In this document: positions 1-7,958 of the stretch, in pieces
Layout of the letters: the number at the start of each line of letters is the position of its first letter
Numbering within the stretch: position 1 is the first letter of the stretch
Assembly: GCA_016712415.1 (NCBI GenBank)
Contig: JADJRC010000010.1
Span: 1-64,000, forward strand
DNA: 64,000 nt
DNA from: Lewinellaceae bacterium
GTDB taxonomy: Bacteria > Bacteroidota > Bacteroidia > Chitinophagales > Saprospiraceae
Direction of reading: 5' to 3'
Position numbers and translations under genes: made by a program
Notes under the pieces: generated by a model
What the model saw: the letters and a program-made list of their open reading frames with translations, nothing else
Told to the model about the DNA's origin: nothing
Databases searched by the model: none

Positions 1-227
1 AGCGCCAGATGTATGGAAGAGCCGGGTTTAAATTGCTTCGGAAACGAATTTTGTTCCGCTCAGGGTGACCTTCACCAAAATTGACGAAGAACCAGACACT
101 CCGGAATATACACCGGCAAGCCCTGCTCATTCCAAGCGCTCAAAAGTTGCTCTGCAAGTTTTCTTTCTCTGTGTCCAAATTTTGAAAAGTCTGTTGTGGT
201 TATTTTATACATATACACCTCTACACG

Positions 228-512
228 TTAAATTATTTTTTCAGATACGGCTTTTTCAAGACTGATAAGCAGGGATTTTAACTCAGAAAGAATTTGAGGG
301 CATTTGTCCTCTAAAATTTCTGCTCTGATTTCTTCTGATAAAAAATCGCTCAAATAATCGTGAAGTGCTTCTTCATCGAGATTGCCTTTTTTTGCTTGGT
401 CAGCAAAGACGTAAAAAGCGCCCGCATAAAAGGAAAGGTTTCTTAAATCATCTGTATCAAACATCTCTGCTTCAAGTGTTTGCATCATTTGGTAGATTAA
501 CGCTGCTTTCAT
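228..512 (-). CDS. small acidic hypothetical protein of the plasmid-like region
   Basis: Protein of 94 residues, rich in Asp/Glu and Leu and probably all-helical, with no signal peptide or membrane segment. I do not recognise a family. The ATG is preceded by a GAGG at Shine-Dalgarno distance, and the 11-base stretch AACCAATGAGG just before the start is shared exactly with the leader of the next small gene (start 1123). Both genes therefore sit downstream of the same duplicated leader module, which suggests the pair belong to one mobile element. Function unknown. Confidence 0.6.
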   Translation of the reverse strand: MKAALIYQMMQTLEAEMFDTDDLRNLSFYAGAFYVFADQAKKGNLDEEALHDYLSDFLSEEIRAEILEDKCPQILSELKSLLISLEKAVSEKII

Positions 513-568
513 AAGTACCTCATTGGTTGATTGTTAAAAACCCTTGTTTAAAAGGGTTTGATGTCACT

Positions 569-812
569 AAAAGTGCCATCAACCCTTCTGCCCTCCGGCG
601 AGGAATGAGGAAAAAGCGAATAGCCCTTGGCTGTGAGCGACCGAATGAGAATGGGGGTGAGAGTGTCACCGGAGCGAGTGTGAGCGAAATGCAATGTAGC
701 GAAACAGGAGCAAGGGGAAGCGGAGGGGAATCACCCAGTCTGCACGGAGCGGAGTGCAACGACGCGTAGGAAGATTGGGGATACCGCTTGACACGAACGG
801 GGGCGAAGCCCC
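569..812. repeat. leader direct repeat, copy A
   Basis: About 240 bp closely matching 1162-1401. Shared landmarks are CTTCTGCCCTCCGGCGAGG, GAGTGTCACCGGAGCGAG, GCGAAATGCAATGTAGCG and a terminal GGGGGCGAAGCCCC dyad. The copy lies directly upstream of the small gene starting at 512. Further GGGGCGAAGCCCC-type dyads follow at about 849-861 and 871-891. No convincing gene lies in 513-901; open frames here are short and repetitive. Confidence 0.8.
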
Positions 813-901
813 AAAAGATACCTATTCTATTCAGCAAAATGAAACTCGGGGCGAAGCCCCGAAAAAAATTGAGGGCAGGCGAAGCCCCTGCCCTCATTCC
901 T

Positions 902-1123
902 TTAATACTCACTGGGGAGTATCAAAGTGCCCTCGATAAACCAGAGGTCAATTTGCTCAAGCGGGAAATCGGTAAACTCCAACTTGAAGGATTTTACCTG
1001 ATTTTTAGCCAGATATTTCACACCTTCTGTATATCTGAATTTGCGAAAAAGCGGGTTGTAAAAAACCTGCTCTGAGCCTGTGAAGTTTTTGAGTTCCGTT
1101 TGGAGTTTTATTTTATCAATCAT
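902..1123 (-). CDS. DUF6876-like small protein, internally shortened
   Basis: Protein of 73 residues. The start (ELKNFTGSEQVFYN then TEGVKYLA) and the end (EFTDFPLEQIDLWF then LILPSEY) resemble the DUF6876 proteins common on Bacteroidota mobile elements. From memory these are roughly 110-130 residues, so a central part appears to be missing while both ends are kept. GAGG precedes the ATG by five bases. The family assignment is from memory, not a search; the function of the family is unknown to me. Confidence 0.55.
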   Translation of the reverse strand: MIDKIKLQTELKNFTGSEQVFYNPLFRKFRYTEGVKYLAKNQVKSFKLEFTDFPLEQIDLWFIEGTLILPSEY

Positions 1124-1161
1124 GATTTCCTCATTGGTTAGGTTATTAAGGTAACGCCACT

Positions 1162-1401
1162 AAAAAGTGCCGTTACCCTTCTGCCCTCCGGCGAGGAATG
1201 AAAGGCAAGCGAAGCCTGCGGAGCGATTGAAATGACCAAATAGGGGTGAGAGTGTCACCGGAGCGAGTGCGAGCGAAATGCAATGTAGCGAAACAGGAGC
1301 AAGGGAAAGCGGAGGGGAATCACCCGGTCTGCACGGAGCAGAGCGCAGCGACGCGGAGGAAGATTGGGGACACCGCTTGACACGAACGGGGGCGAAGCCC
1401 C
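1162..1401. repeat. leader direct repeat, copy B
   Basis: Second copy of the module at 569-812, upstream of the small gene starting at 1123. The core from the GAGTGTCACCGG landmark to the terminal GGGGGCGAAGCCCC (1388-1401) is nearly identical between copies. The part just after the CCCTCCGGCGAGG landmark has diverged. No gene is supported in 1124-1633. Confidence 0.8.
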
Positions 1402-1494
1402 GCTTGCTTACTGAAAGAAAAAATCAAATAAAAATTTGTGTTATCCATCCTCACTACCATATCTTTATCTCAGGTTTTTTGGGGTTATATTTCT

Positions 1495-1526
1495 GACGGT
1501 AGGGCGAATGCTCTGCCGTCTTTTTT
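1495..1526 (+). terminator. Rho-independent terminator on the plus strand
   Basis: A GACGGTAG / CTGCCGTC stem with a 10-base loop is followed by six T residues. The T-run makes it a plus-strand terminator, yet no plus-strand gene is visible upstream, so it may end a small RNA transcribed across the repeat B region. Confidence 0.6.
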
Positions 1527-1533
1527 ATAGGTT

Positions 1534-1555
1534 ATCCCCTCGAATTCGAGGGGAT
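1534..1555. promoter_or_regulatory. 22-bp perfect palindrome
   Basis: ATCCCCTCGAA followed directly by its reverse complement, placed between the plus-strand terminator and the 3' end of the Toprim gene. Possible protein-binding site; role not known. Confidence 0.5.
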
Positions 1556-1633
1556 TAAAAACCTCATTTGGTCGTTTGCGTATTTGCGCAAATGCGCATT
1601 TGAGAGTTTGAGCAAATGGGTGTAATTGGGTGT

Positions 1634-2521
1634 TTATTTGGATATTAGAAATTCGTTCAAGTCTTTAAACGCTTGATATTCAGTGCGCATATCGGAGAAG
1701 GAATTGCCGAACTCGGCTTTGAATTTTTCAGTAGCCTCGCCCCCTGCCTTGTCATTGTCAAAAAATCCGAAGGTTTTTTGATAACCCTTTTCACGGATGA
1801 ACTGGATTGCTTTCTCAGTGTAGGAAATGGAATTGAGAATGAGCGCGTCGGCAGGAAATGTCTGAACATCATCATGGGTGAGTTTTGAAAGAAAGTCCAT
1901 GAACCCTTCAAAAACCATCAATTCGCCCCCTGCCCCGCTTCCATTAACAAAACTCATATCTTTTGCACCCAGAGAAGATTTAAAGAAAGGGTTGCGGATT
2001 TCGTATCCGTTGGAGAGGTTTTCAAAACCGACCGCGAAATATGTCTTGCCGTTTTCCCGATTGGTGAAATGAATTTCTTTCAAATACCTTCCGGCAATTT
2101 CAGGATTTATCCTGCGCTCACCCGTGATGTAAGTGGCAAGCGAATGGATGTTCGCTCCAAAATCCGTTACTCGGTCTAAAAGGAAAATTTCTTCTTTTGG
2201 CAATTCATTGACCTTTTGGGTTTTAACAGGCGCCGATGGCGGGACAAAACCCCTTCCAAACATCTGATCCAGAAATTCAAGTGCGCCTTTGACATCCGTA
2301 TTGCGGTAACGGATGACAAAATCCAGAACATTCCCGCCAATGTCGCCGAAATCGTACCATACGTTTTTGCGGATATTGACAAACAAACTCGCCCCTTTCT
2401 CATGCCGGAACGGTGAGAGATAGGCAAGTTCCTGCCCGCCTTTAAAGGATTTGACCGGCTGCAAACCAAGCCTTGCCAATATGTCCTGCAAAGGGATTTT
2501 TTTTGCCTGAGCGGAGTTCAT
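1634..2521 (-). CDS. Toprim/primase-like protein of a mobile element
   Basis: Protein of 295 residues. The N-terminal 90 residues resemble the CHC2-type primase fold (YLSPFRHEKGASLFVN, then WYDFGDIGGNVLDFV), but the zinc Cys/His residues of true DnaG are absent, as is usual in Bacteroidota mobile-element primase-like proteins. Residues about 195-285 form a Toprim-like domain, with LMVFEGFMDFLS carrying the conserved Glu and FGFFDNDKAGGEA the DxD-like acidic motif. Expected role: priming or processing DNA during plasmid replication (inference). It lies downstream of the parA region in the same orientation. Confidence 0.8.
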   Translation of the reverse strand: MNSAQAKKIPLQDILARLGLQPVKSFKGGQELAYLSPFRHEKGASLFVNIRKNVWYDFGDIGGNVLDFVIRYRNTDVKGALEFLDQMFGRGFVPPSAPVKTQKVNELPKEEIFLLDRVTDFGANIHSLATYITGERRINPEIAGRYLKEIHFTNRENGKTYFAVGFENLSNGYEIRNPFFKSSLGAKDMSFVNGSGAGGELMVFEGFMDFLSKLTHDDVQTFPADALILNSISYTEKAIQFIREKGYQKTFGFFDNDKAGGEATEKFKAEFGNSFSDMRTEYQAFKDLNEFLISK

Positions 2522-2555
2522 TTGCCTGTTTACTTATTTGATTAAGTGCGGATTA

Positions 2556-2591
2556 GCAGATATGCGCAAATGCGCATTTGCGCATATCTGC
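2556..2591. promoter_or_regulatory. 36-bp perfect palindrome, candidate partition or operator site
   Basis: An 18-base arm beginning GCAGATATGCGC is followed immediately by its exact reverse complement; the centre reads CAAATGCGCATTTG. It lies between the Toprim start (2521) and the small parA partner. Related ATTTGCGCAAA motifs occur near 1581-1602 and 3627-3640, with a shorter ATTTGCGCA at 3677-3685. Confidence 0.6.
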
Positions 2592-2619
2592 ATTTGGGTA
2601 TTTGCTCATTTGAGCGTTT

Positions 2620-2909
2620 TCACTTTTTAACATCTTCCTCGATAAGGCGAAGAATATAAGCCATCAAAGTTTCATCCTGCATTGTAGATTTGGTCTTTGC
2701 TTTGAGGTAGAGTGAAACAGGCGCAATTATTCCTATCCGTTTTGTTTTTTCAGTAACGGGCAAGGGCAGGGGTTCTTTTTTTTCCAATCACAGTTTTTCC
2801 GGCTCGTGAATTTTTTTGTGATTTTGTCAATCTCTGCGCTCGACGGTTTGCGGGACAGGGGCTGCTTGGCAATCAGATCAGCGATTGATTTTCTTTTTGG
2901 TTTTGACAT
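2620..2909 (-). CDS. small ribbon-helix-helix-like partner of ParA (frameshifted)
   Basis: ATG at 2909 has a perfect AAGGAGG ribosome-binding site (2914-2920) and overlaps the end of parA by 32 bases. The N-terminus is basic (SKPKRKSIADLIAKQPL). The reading frame breaks at an A8 run (about 2778-2785 on the plus strand). With one more A it continues as KTKRIGIIAPVSLYLKAK and ends near LMAYILRLIEEDVKK, a pattern like a ribbon-helix-helix DNA-binding fold, giving 96 residues. Small RHH proteins encoded just after parA act as the centromere-binding partner in type Ib partition; that role is inferred here. Confidence 0.5.
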
Positions 2910-3574
2910 TTTTCCTCCTTGGGGTTAGGGATTTGATTATTGTTTCAAGTTCTTTACACAAACTGACAACCTCATCCTTTGCGCGGTCGTCTTCCCACTC
3001 AAAAGCCGTGAGACCATATTTGCTGGCTCGGCGATGTGCGACCCTGTCGCCAAGTGTGCTTTTTAATGGTTTTATGCCAGACTCGCCAAATATTCTCAAA
3101 GCGGAGCGGACTTCCTTATCCTCATTACTGCGTCCGCCGAATTTGTTGAGCACCAAAAATGTCGGGATGTCTTCGGTGGATGTTGACTTCTTCAAAGCGT
3201 GTCAGAAAACGTTCAAAAGATTTGAGGTCGTCAATGCTCGGTGTGATGGGTATTAAAAGAATGTCACTGATGAGCATGGTGCGAGTGGCGACCTGATCCA
3301 TTTGCGGAACGCCGTCAACGATGATGATTTGGTAGCCGTCTGCGCTGTGCGTCTCAACATCTTTGGGAAGAGCATTAACGGTTGTCATCGGAAAAACCGG
3401 AATATGGACTTCGGAATTGTCTCTTCTTTCCTGCCAGTCGCAAGTGGTTCTTTGTTCCAAATCCGTATCAATGATACAGGTTTTTACTCTCTGCTTGATG
3501 AAATAAGCCGCCAGGTTTCGTGCAATCGTGGATTTGCCGACACCGCCTTTCAAATTTGTTACCGCAATAATCAT
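2878..3574 (-). CDS. parA: ParA-family partition ATPase (frameshifted)
   Basis: The N-terminal part carries the deviant Walker A motif KGGVGKST at about residues 9-16, the Walker A' region CIIDTDLEQRTT and the Walker B region YQIIIVDGVP, all diagnostic of ParA/MinD ATPases. The frame is lost near 3188-3195 at GAAGAAG. Removing one base joins it to a 105-codon tail (DIPTFLVLNKFGGRSNEDKEV onward), giving 231 residues, the normal length for plasmid ParA. The tail overlaps the small RHH-like gene. Role: segregation of the replicon by ATP-dependent DNA association. A true frameshift or a sequencing error is possible. Confidence 0.85.
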
Positions 3575-3626
3575 AGTTGCCCTTTTTCCAGAGAGCGTAT
3601 AGGCAAATGAGCATTAAGGCAAACGG

Positions 3627-3685
3627 GTATTTGCGCAAAAGCGTAAATCCGCTTTTGATTATTTACTGTTGTGAGCATTTGCGCA
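3627..3685. promoter_or_regulatory. GCGCAAAT-type repeats upstream of parA
   Basis: ATTTGCGCAAAAGCG at about 3629-3643 and ATTTGCGCA at about 3677-3685 resemble the half-sites of the 36-bp palindrome at 2556-2591. Placement just upstream of a small-type parA is where type Ib centromere/operator sites are usually found. Binding is inferred. Confidence 0.4.
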
Positions 3686-3767
3686 ACAACAGTCTTCTTT
3701 CAGAAAGCAATGTCTTTCAGAAAGCAATATGAAAAGATTTGTGAGCGTAGCGAACTCATTATTAGGC

Positions 3768-3795
3768 AATGCCGAAGGCATTTGCCTTTGGCATT
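3768..3795. other. hairpin in the parA-iteron interval
   Basis: AATGCCGAAGGC pairs with GCCTTTGGCATT around a 4-base loop. It is preceded by a 16-base direct repeat (TCTTTCAGAAAGCAAT at 3696-3711 and 3713-3728). No T-run on either side. Possibly part of the replication origin region. Confidence 0.4.
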
Positions 3796-3871
3796 AGGCG
3801 AAGCAAACTTCAAGTTCGCGGAGGGAGGTGCTTAAAGGTTTTTATAGTTTATTTGTATATATAGGATTGTC

Positions 3872-4129
3872 TACCAAACTTCACGCAGTTTTACTACCAA
3901 ACTTCACGCAAAACCCTACCAAACTTCACGGGTTTTACCTACCAAACTTCACGAGGACTAATCTGAAAAGGCTTGATTATACCAAACTTCACGCATGGTT
4001 TTTGGCTGAAATACCAAACTTCACGAAGAGGCTCAGAGATTTATACCAAACTTCACGATTTTAGGGTGACATATACCAAACTTCACGAGGTTTCGAGGGG
4101 TTAATTTAGAAACCCTACCAAACTTCACG
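3872..4129. repeat. iteron array, candidate plasmid origin
   Basis: Nine exact copies of TACCAAACTTCACG start at 3872, 3895, 3917, 3940, 3980, 4012, 4043, 4074 and 4116. The first four are spaced 22-23 bases, two helical turns, as is typical of Rep-binding iterons. The array overlaps the last third of a kilobase of repA, so the final residues of RepA repeatedly read VKFG. A tenth copy lies upstream of repA. This is the hallmark of an iteron-controlled theta-replicating plasmid origin. Confidence 0.9.
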
Positions 4130-5044
4130 TGGATAAAATGCTGTCCCAAAGCAACAATCGTTTTTTTCTCAATGGGGGAAGGGGAGTGATGGAGCCAAAA
4201 CCCTTCGTTCTTGTCTTCAAAAATGCAGGCTGACGGGTATTGGCTTCTTGCCAGTGCAAGGGTTTTCCTGAATATTTGTTTGAACTTGTACATCTGGTTG
4301 TAACCCCTGCCGAACTGCTCTTTGAGTGCCTTCCAAGTGAGGAATTGAGGCTCTTTGGGATTGATGCGGTGAAGCCTTTGCACAAGCCAGGCGTAAATAT
4401 CCAACGCCATTGCGCTATGGGAGAGGGCGGCAAGTGCCCGCTCATCGAGCGGGATCGCATGATTTACCAAACTGTTGAAGTAGTCGTCCGTCAACTGGAC
4501 GTTTGTCGGCCAAAGCACACGTTGCCTTTCGTCTTTGGGAAACCAGAGGTCAAATGCCTTGACGATTTTCAAATCAACCTGAACGCCTTTTTCATTGTCG
4601 GCGTAGCCAAGGCTTAGAGTTGACGCAGTAAGTCTGCGTAGTTGGCTTTTAACCTCATTGATGGTTCTGCCATCAAGGTTCAGCCCAATACATTTGATGA
4701 AAGCGCTCATACTGTCTTCTACATTGATGGATTTGGACTGGGTTCGGATTGCCTCGCTGTTGATATGGGCAAGGATCAGGCGGGCTTTCGGGCCGTATGG
4801 CAAACCCACGAACTCGTAGTCGTCCTTTTTCCGGGTTGTATGATTCGATTGATTGAATGGCAAGGCTGACATTGCCTTGTTTCTGTTTCCAAATGCGGAC
4901 ATCAGTGCCAGGATTTCGGTAAGGAAGGAAGGTCTGGCACAAGACACTGTGCTGGAAGACCGCGTCTTTAATAGTGCCTTTTTTTAAAACCAGTTGATAC
5001 GCGGTATCCTGAACACGCTTTTCAATATGGGTTACTTCTGACAT
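4033..5044 (-). CDS. repA: RepA-type plasmid replication initiator (frameshifted)
   Basis: ATG at 5044 begins SEVTHIEKRVQD and continues through FQHSVLCQTFLPYRNPG. The frame breaks at an A5/T5 run (4826-4830 on the plus strand). With one A fewer it reads PEKDDYEFVGLPYGPKARL and continues to 4033, giving about 336 residues. The LPYGPKARLILAHINSEAI block, the SMSAFIKCIGL segment and the ALDIYAWLVQRLHRI helix match RepA proteins of the PF04796 type (assignment from memory). The last 40 residues lie inside the iterons. It is preceded by two small genes in the same direction. Role: binds the iterons and opens the origin. Confidence 0.8.
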
Positions 5045-5182
5045 TTGCCGGTTTGAACTTTGGTTTACTTTGCAATGTTTAAACGGCGGAAAAGAGATGT
5101 CAAGAAATTTGAAGTGCGTTGCTTGCTGAAAGAAAAACTGGTTGGAAATCAGGTGGATATTTTGAAACTGGCTGGTGAACCC

Positions 5183-5196
5183 TACCAAACTTCACG
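5183..5196. promoter_or_regulatory. isolated iteron upstream of repA, candidate autorepression site
   Basis: An exact TACCAAACTTCACG lies 139 bases upstream of the repA start, just past the end of the preceding gene. Iteron-type initiators commonly repress their own gene by binding iteron-like operators; that role here is inference. Confidence 0.6.
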
Positions 5197-5200
5197 CATA

Positions 5201-5470
5201 CTAAATGTCAATATCCATTTCCTTGTCATCACGGTTTCGGCTGGTTTTTCTCGGCGATGGCTCGCCGAAATTCTGCTTTAATCGCTCTAAAAACCTGCTT
5301 TTGCTCTGCACTTTCTCTGCAACCATTTCTTTACTGCCTGCAATAAACCCTACTGCAAAGGGGCTGGTTTTATCCTGAAACCCTTTTACGAGCATCTTGG
5401 AAAGTTGCGGTAGGTATTTTTCAATCAGATACCCCGCATTGAAAGCCCTTTGAACTACTGCGTTTGCCAT
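5201..5470 (-). CDS. hypothetical basic protein between the HTH gene and repA
   Basis: Protein of 89 residues with a helical N-terminal half (IEKYLPQLSKMLVKGF) and a charged, probably disordered tail. The start overlaps the stop of the upstream HTH gene, so the two are likely translated together. I do not recognise a family. Its place between an excisionase-like regulator and repA suggests a plasmid accessory or copy-control role, with no direct evidence. Confidence 0.55.
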   Translation of the reverse strand: MANAVVQRAFNAGYLIEKYLPQLSKMLVKGFQDKTSPFAVGFIAGSKEMVAEKVQSKSRFLERLKQNFGEPSPRKTSRNRDDKEMDIDI

Positions 5471-5769
5471 CAGAAAGTATCTTTTGCTTTGGTGTTCAAA
5501 AATTCCAGAATGGAGGCGCGGTCGTAAAGAATAAGTTTTCGGCTTGGTTGCGTGAAGCGGATGGAGCCATCATCTCGGTATTTCTGCAAAGTGGTCTTGG
5601 AACTGATATGGAGGAGTTTCATCGCCTCTTCGTCATTGATCCATTTTTCATCCTCTGCGCCTTCTTTCTCCTTCAAACGGTTCACGACTTCCTCCACCAA
5701 AGCGTAGAAGGCTTCGGACATAATACCGAGGCGGTTTCCAAATTCTGGCATCGCCGAAAAGTAGAACAA
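5470..5769 (-). CDS. helix-turn-helix DNA-binding protein (excisionase/MerR-like)
   Basis: Protein of 99 residues. After a helical N-terminus (MSEAFYALVEEVVNRLKE) comes a winged-helix HTH of the Bacteroidota type: WINDEEAMKLLHISSKTTLQKYRDDG, then a wing with SRKLILYDRASILEFL. These small proteins are frequent on Bacteroidota mobile elements, where they act as excision factors or local repressors. An internal ATG at residue 17 is an alternative start. It is first in a run with the 89-residue gene and repA. Confidence 0.75.
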   Translation of the reverse strand: MFYFSAMPEFGNRLGIMSEAFYALVEEVVNRLKEKEGAEDEKWINDEEAMKLLHISSKTTLQKYRDDGSIRFTQPSRKLILYDRASILEFLNTKAKDTF

Positions 5770-5917
5770 TTTGCGAAGTAGGGGGAGGGAAGGCGCAAAA
5801 AAATCGCTCTGAAGCCAGTCGCCGAAAAAATTTCAAAAAAATTTTAGGCAACAAATGAGGAGGCAAATTAGCCCAAATAAACCCGCAATTTGCATGCACG
5901 ACGCATGCACAAAGAAA

Positions 5918-5949
5918 AAGGAGTTACAAACTTTCGTCTGTAACTCCTT
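5918..5949 (-). terminator. terminator of tRNA-Pro
   Basis: An 11-bp perfect stem (AAGGAGTTACA / TGTAACTCCTT) with a 10-base loop, followed on the minus strand by TTTCTTTG, begins 12 bases after the 3' end of the tRNA. It marks the expected end of the tRNA-Pro transcript. Confidence 0.8.
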
Positions 5950-5960
5950 GATTTTCAGTG

Positions 5961-6034
5961 TCGGGATACCAGGATTCGAACCTGGGACCCCCTGCTCCCA
6001 AAGCAGGTGCGCTACCGGACTGCGCTACATCCCG
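5961..6034 (-). tRNA. tRNA-Pro (anticodon TGG)
   Basis: A full cloverleaf of 74 nt: acceptor CGGGATG pairs with TATCCCG, discriminator A, D-stem GCGC/GCGC, anticodon stem CCTGC/GCAGG with loop TTTGGGA, and T-stem CCAGG/CCTGG with canonical loop TTCGAAT. CCA is not encoded. It is the only copy in this locus with a normal anticodon arm. No TAnnTTTG element is visible directly upstream; the tandem array begins immediately on the 5' side. Confidence 0.95.
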
Positions 6035-7588
6035 ATTAAAATTGGGATGCGCTACCAAATTGCGCTACATCCCGAAGAATTGAAAGTTTCCAGGAATTAG
6101 ACCTGAAATACTCCAGAACCGGAGGGGATTCAGGATATGAACCTGGGACCCTCCGATCAAAATCGGGATGCGCTACCGGACTGCGCTACATCCCGAAGAA
6201 TTGAAAGTTTCCAGGAATTAGACCTGAAATACTCTCGAAAACCGGAGGGTTCAGGATGAACCTGGGACCCTCCCGATGACAATCGGGATGCGCTACCGGC
6301 TGCGCTACATCCCGAAGAATTGAAAGTCTCAGGAATTAGACCTGAAATACTCTCGAGAACCGGAGGATTCCAGGATATGAACCTGGGACCCTGACAATCG
6401 GGATGCGCCGGACTGCGCTACATCCCGAAGAATTGAAAGTTTCCAGGAATTAGACCTGAAATACTCTCGAAAACCGGAGGGATTCCAGGATATGAACCTG
6501 GGACCCTCCCGATGACAATCGGGATGCGCTACCGGACTGCGCTACATCCCGAAGAATTGAAAGTTTCCAGGAATTAGACCTGAAATACTCTCGAAAACCG
6601 GAGGGATTCCAGGATATGAACCTGGGACCCTCCCGATGACAATCGGGATGCGCTACCGGACTGCGCTACATCCCGAAGAATTGAAAGTTTCCAGGAATTA
6701 GACCTGAAATACTCTCGAGAACCGGAGGGATTCAGGATATGAACCTGGGACCCTCCCGATGACAATCGGGATGCGCTACCGGACTGCGCTACATCCCGAA
6801 GAATTGAAAGTCTCCAGGAATTAGACCTGAAATACTCTCGAGAACCGGAGGGATTCCAGGATATGAACCTGGGACCCTCCCGATGACAATCGGGATGCGC
6901 TACCGGACTGCGCTACATCCCGAAGAATTGAAAGTTTCCAGGAATTAGACCTGAAATACTCTCGAAAACCGGAGGGATTCAGGATATGAACCTGGGACCC
7001 TCCCGATGACAATCGGGATGCGCTACCGGACTGCGCTACATCCCGAAGAATTGAAAGTTTCCAGGAATTAGACCTGAAATACTCCCGAAAACCGGAGGGA
7101 TTCCAGGATATGAACCTGGGACCCTCCCGATGACAATCGGGATGCGCTACCGGACTGCGCTACATCCCGAAGAATTGAAAGTCTCCAGGAATTGGACCTG
7201 AAATACTCTCGAAAACCGGAGGGATTCAGGATATGAACCTGGGACCCTCCGATGACAATCGGGATGCGCTCCTGGACTGCGCTACATCCCGAAGAATTGA
7301 AAGTTTCCAGGAATTAGACCTGAAATACTCTCGAAAACCGGAGGGGATTCAGGATATGAACCTGGGACCCTCCCGATGACAATCGGGATGCGCTACCGGA
7401 CTGCGCTACATCCCGAAGAATTGAAAGTCTCCAGGAATTAGACCTGAAATACTCTCGAGAACCGGAGGGATTCCAGGATATGAACCTGGGACCCTCCCGA
7501 TGACAATCGGGATGCGCTACCGGACTGCGCTACATCCCGAAGAATTGAAAGTTTCAGGAATTAATCCTGAAATACTCCCGAAAAACAG

Positions 7589-7662
7589 AGGGATACCAAG
7601 ATTTGAACCTGAGACCCTCCCGATCACAATCGGGATGCGCTACCGGACTGCGCTACATCCCG
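7589..7662 (-). pseudogene. tRNA-Pro-like copy with canonical T-loop
   Basis: A 74-nt copy with acceptor CGGGATG/TATCCCT, intact D-arm and T-loop TTCAAAT, which keeps A58. The anticodon stem is TCCCG/CGGGA around ATTGTGAT, so there is no 7-base anticodon loop. It is closer to a real tRNA than the homogeneous inner copies. Confidence 0.6.
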
Positions 7663-7958
7663 AGAACCGGAGGGATTCCAGGGCTTGAACCTGGGACCCT
7701 CCCGATTCAAATCGGGATGCGCTACCGGACTGCGCTACATCCCGAAGAATTGAAAGTTTCCAGGAATTAAACCTGAAATACTCCCGAAAACCGGAGGGAT
7801 TCCAGGATATGAACCTGGGACCCTCCCGATCAAAATCGGGATGCGCTACCGGACTGCGCTACATCCCGATTAAAATTGGGATGCGCTACCAAATTGCGCT
7901 ACATCCCGAAGAATTGAAAGTTTCCAGGAATTAATCCTGAAATACTCCCGAAAAACAG

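Noticed and set aside
520..939. Coding regions in repeat A
   Set aside because: Overlapping frames on both strands with low-complexity Arg/Gly/Ser content and no family resemblance.
3828..4064. Plus-strand small protein across the iterons
   Set aside because: Its repetitive TKLHA/NFT residues are simply translated iterons.
6574..7012. Minus-strand proteins of 63 residues in the array
   Set aside because: They are open only because the repeat period is near a multiple of three; they translate tRNA-like sequence.
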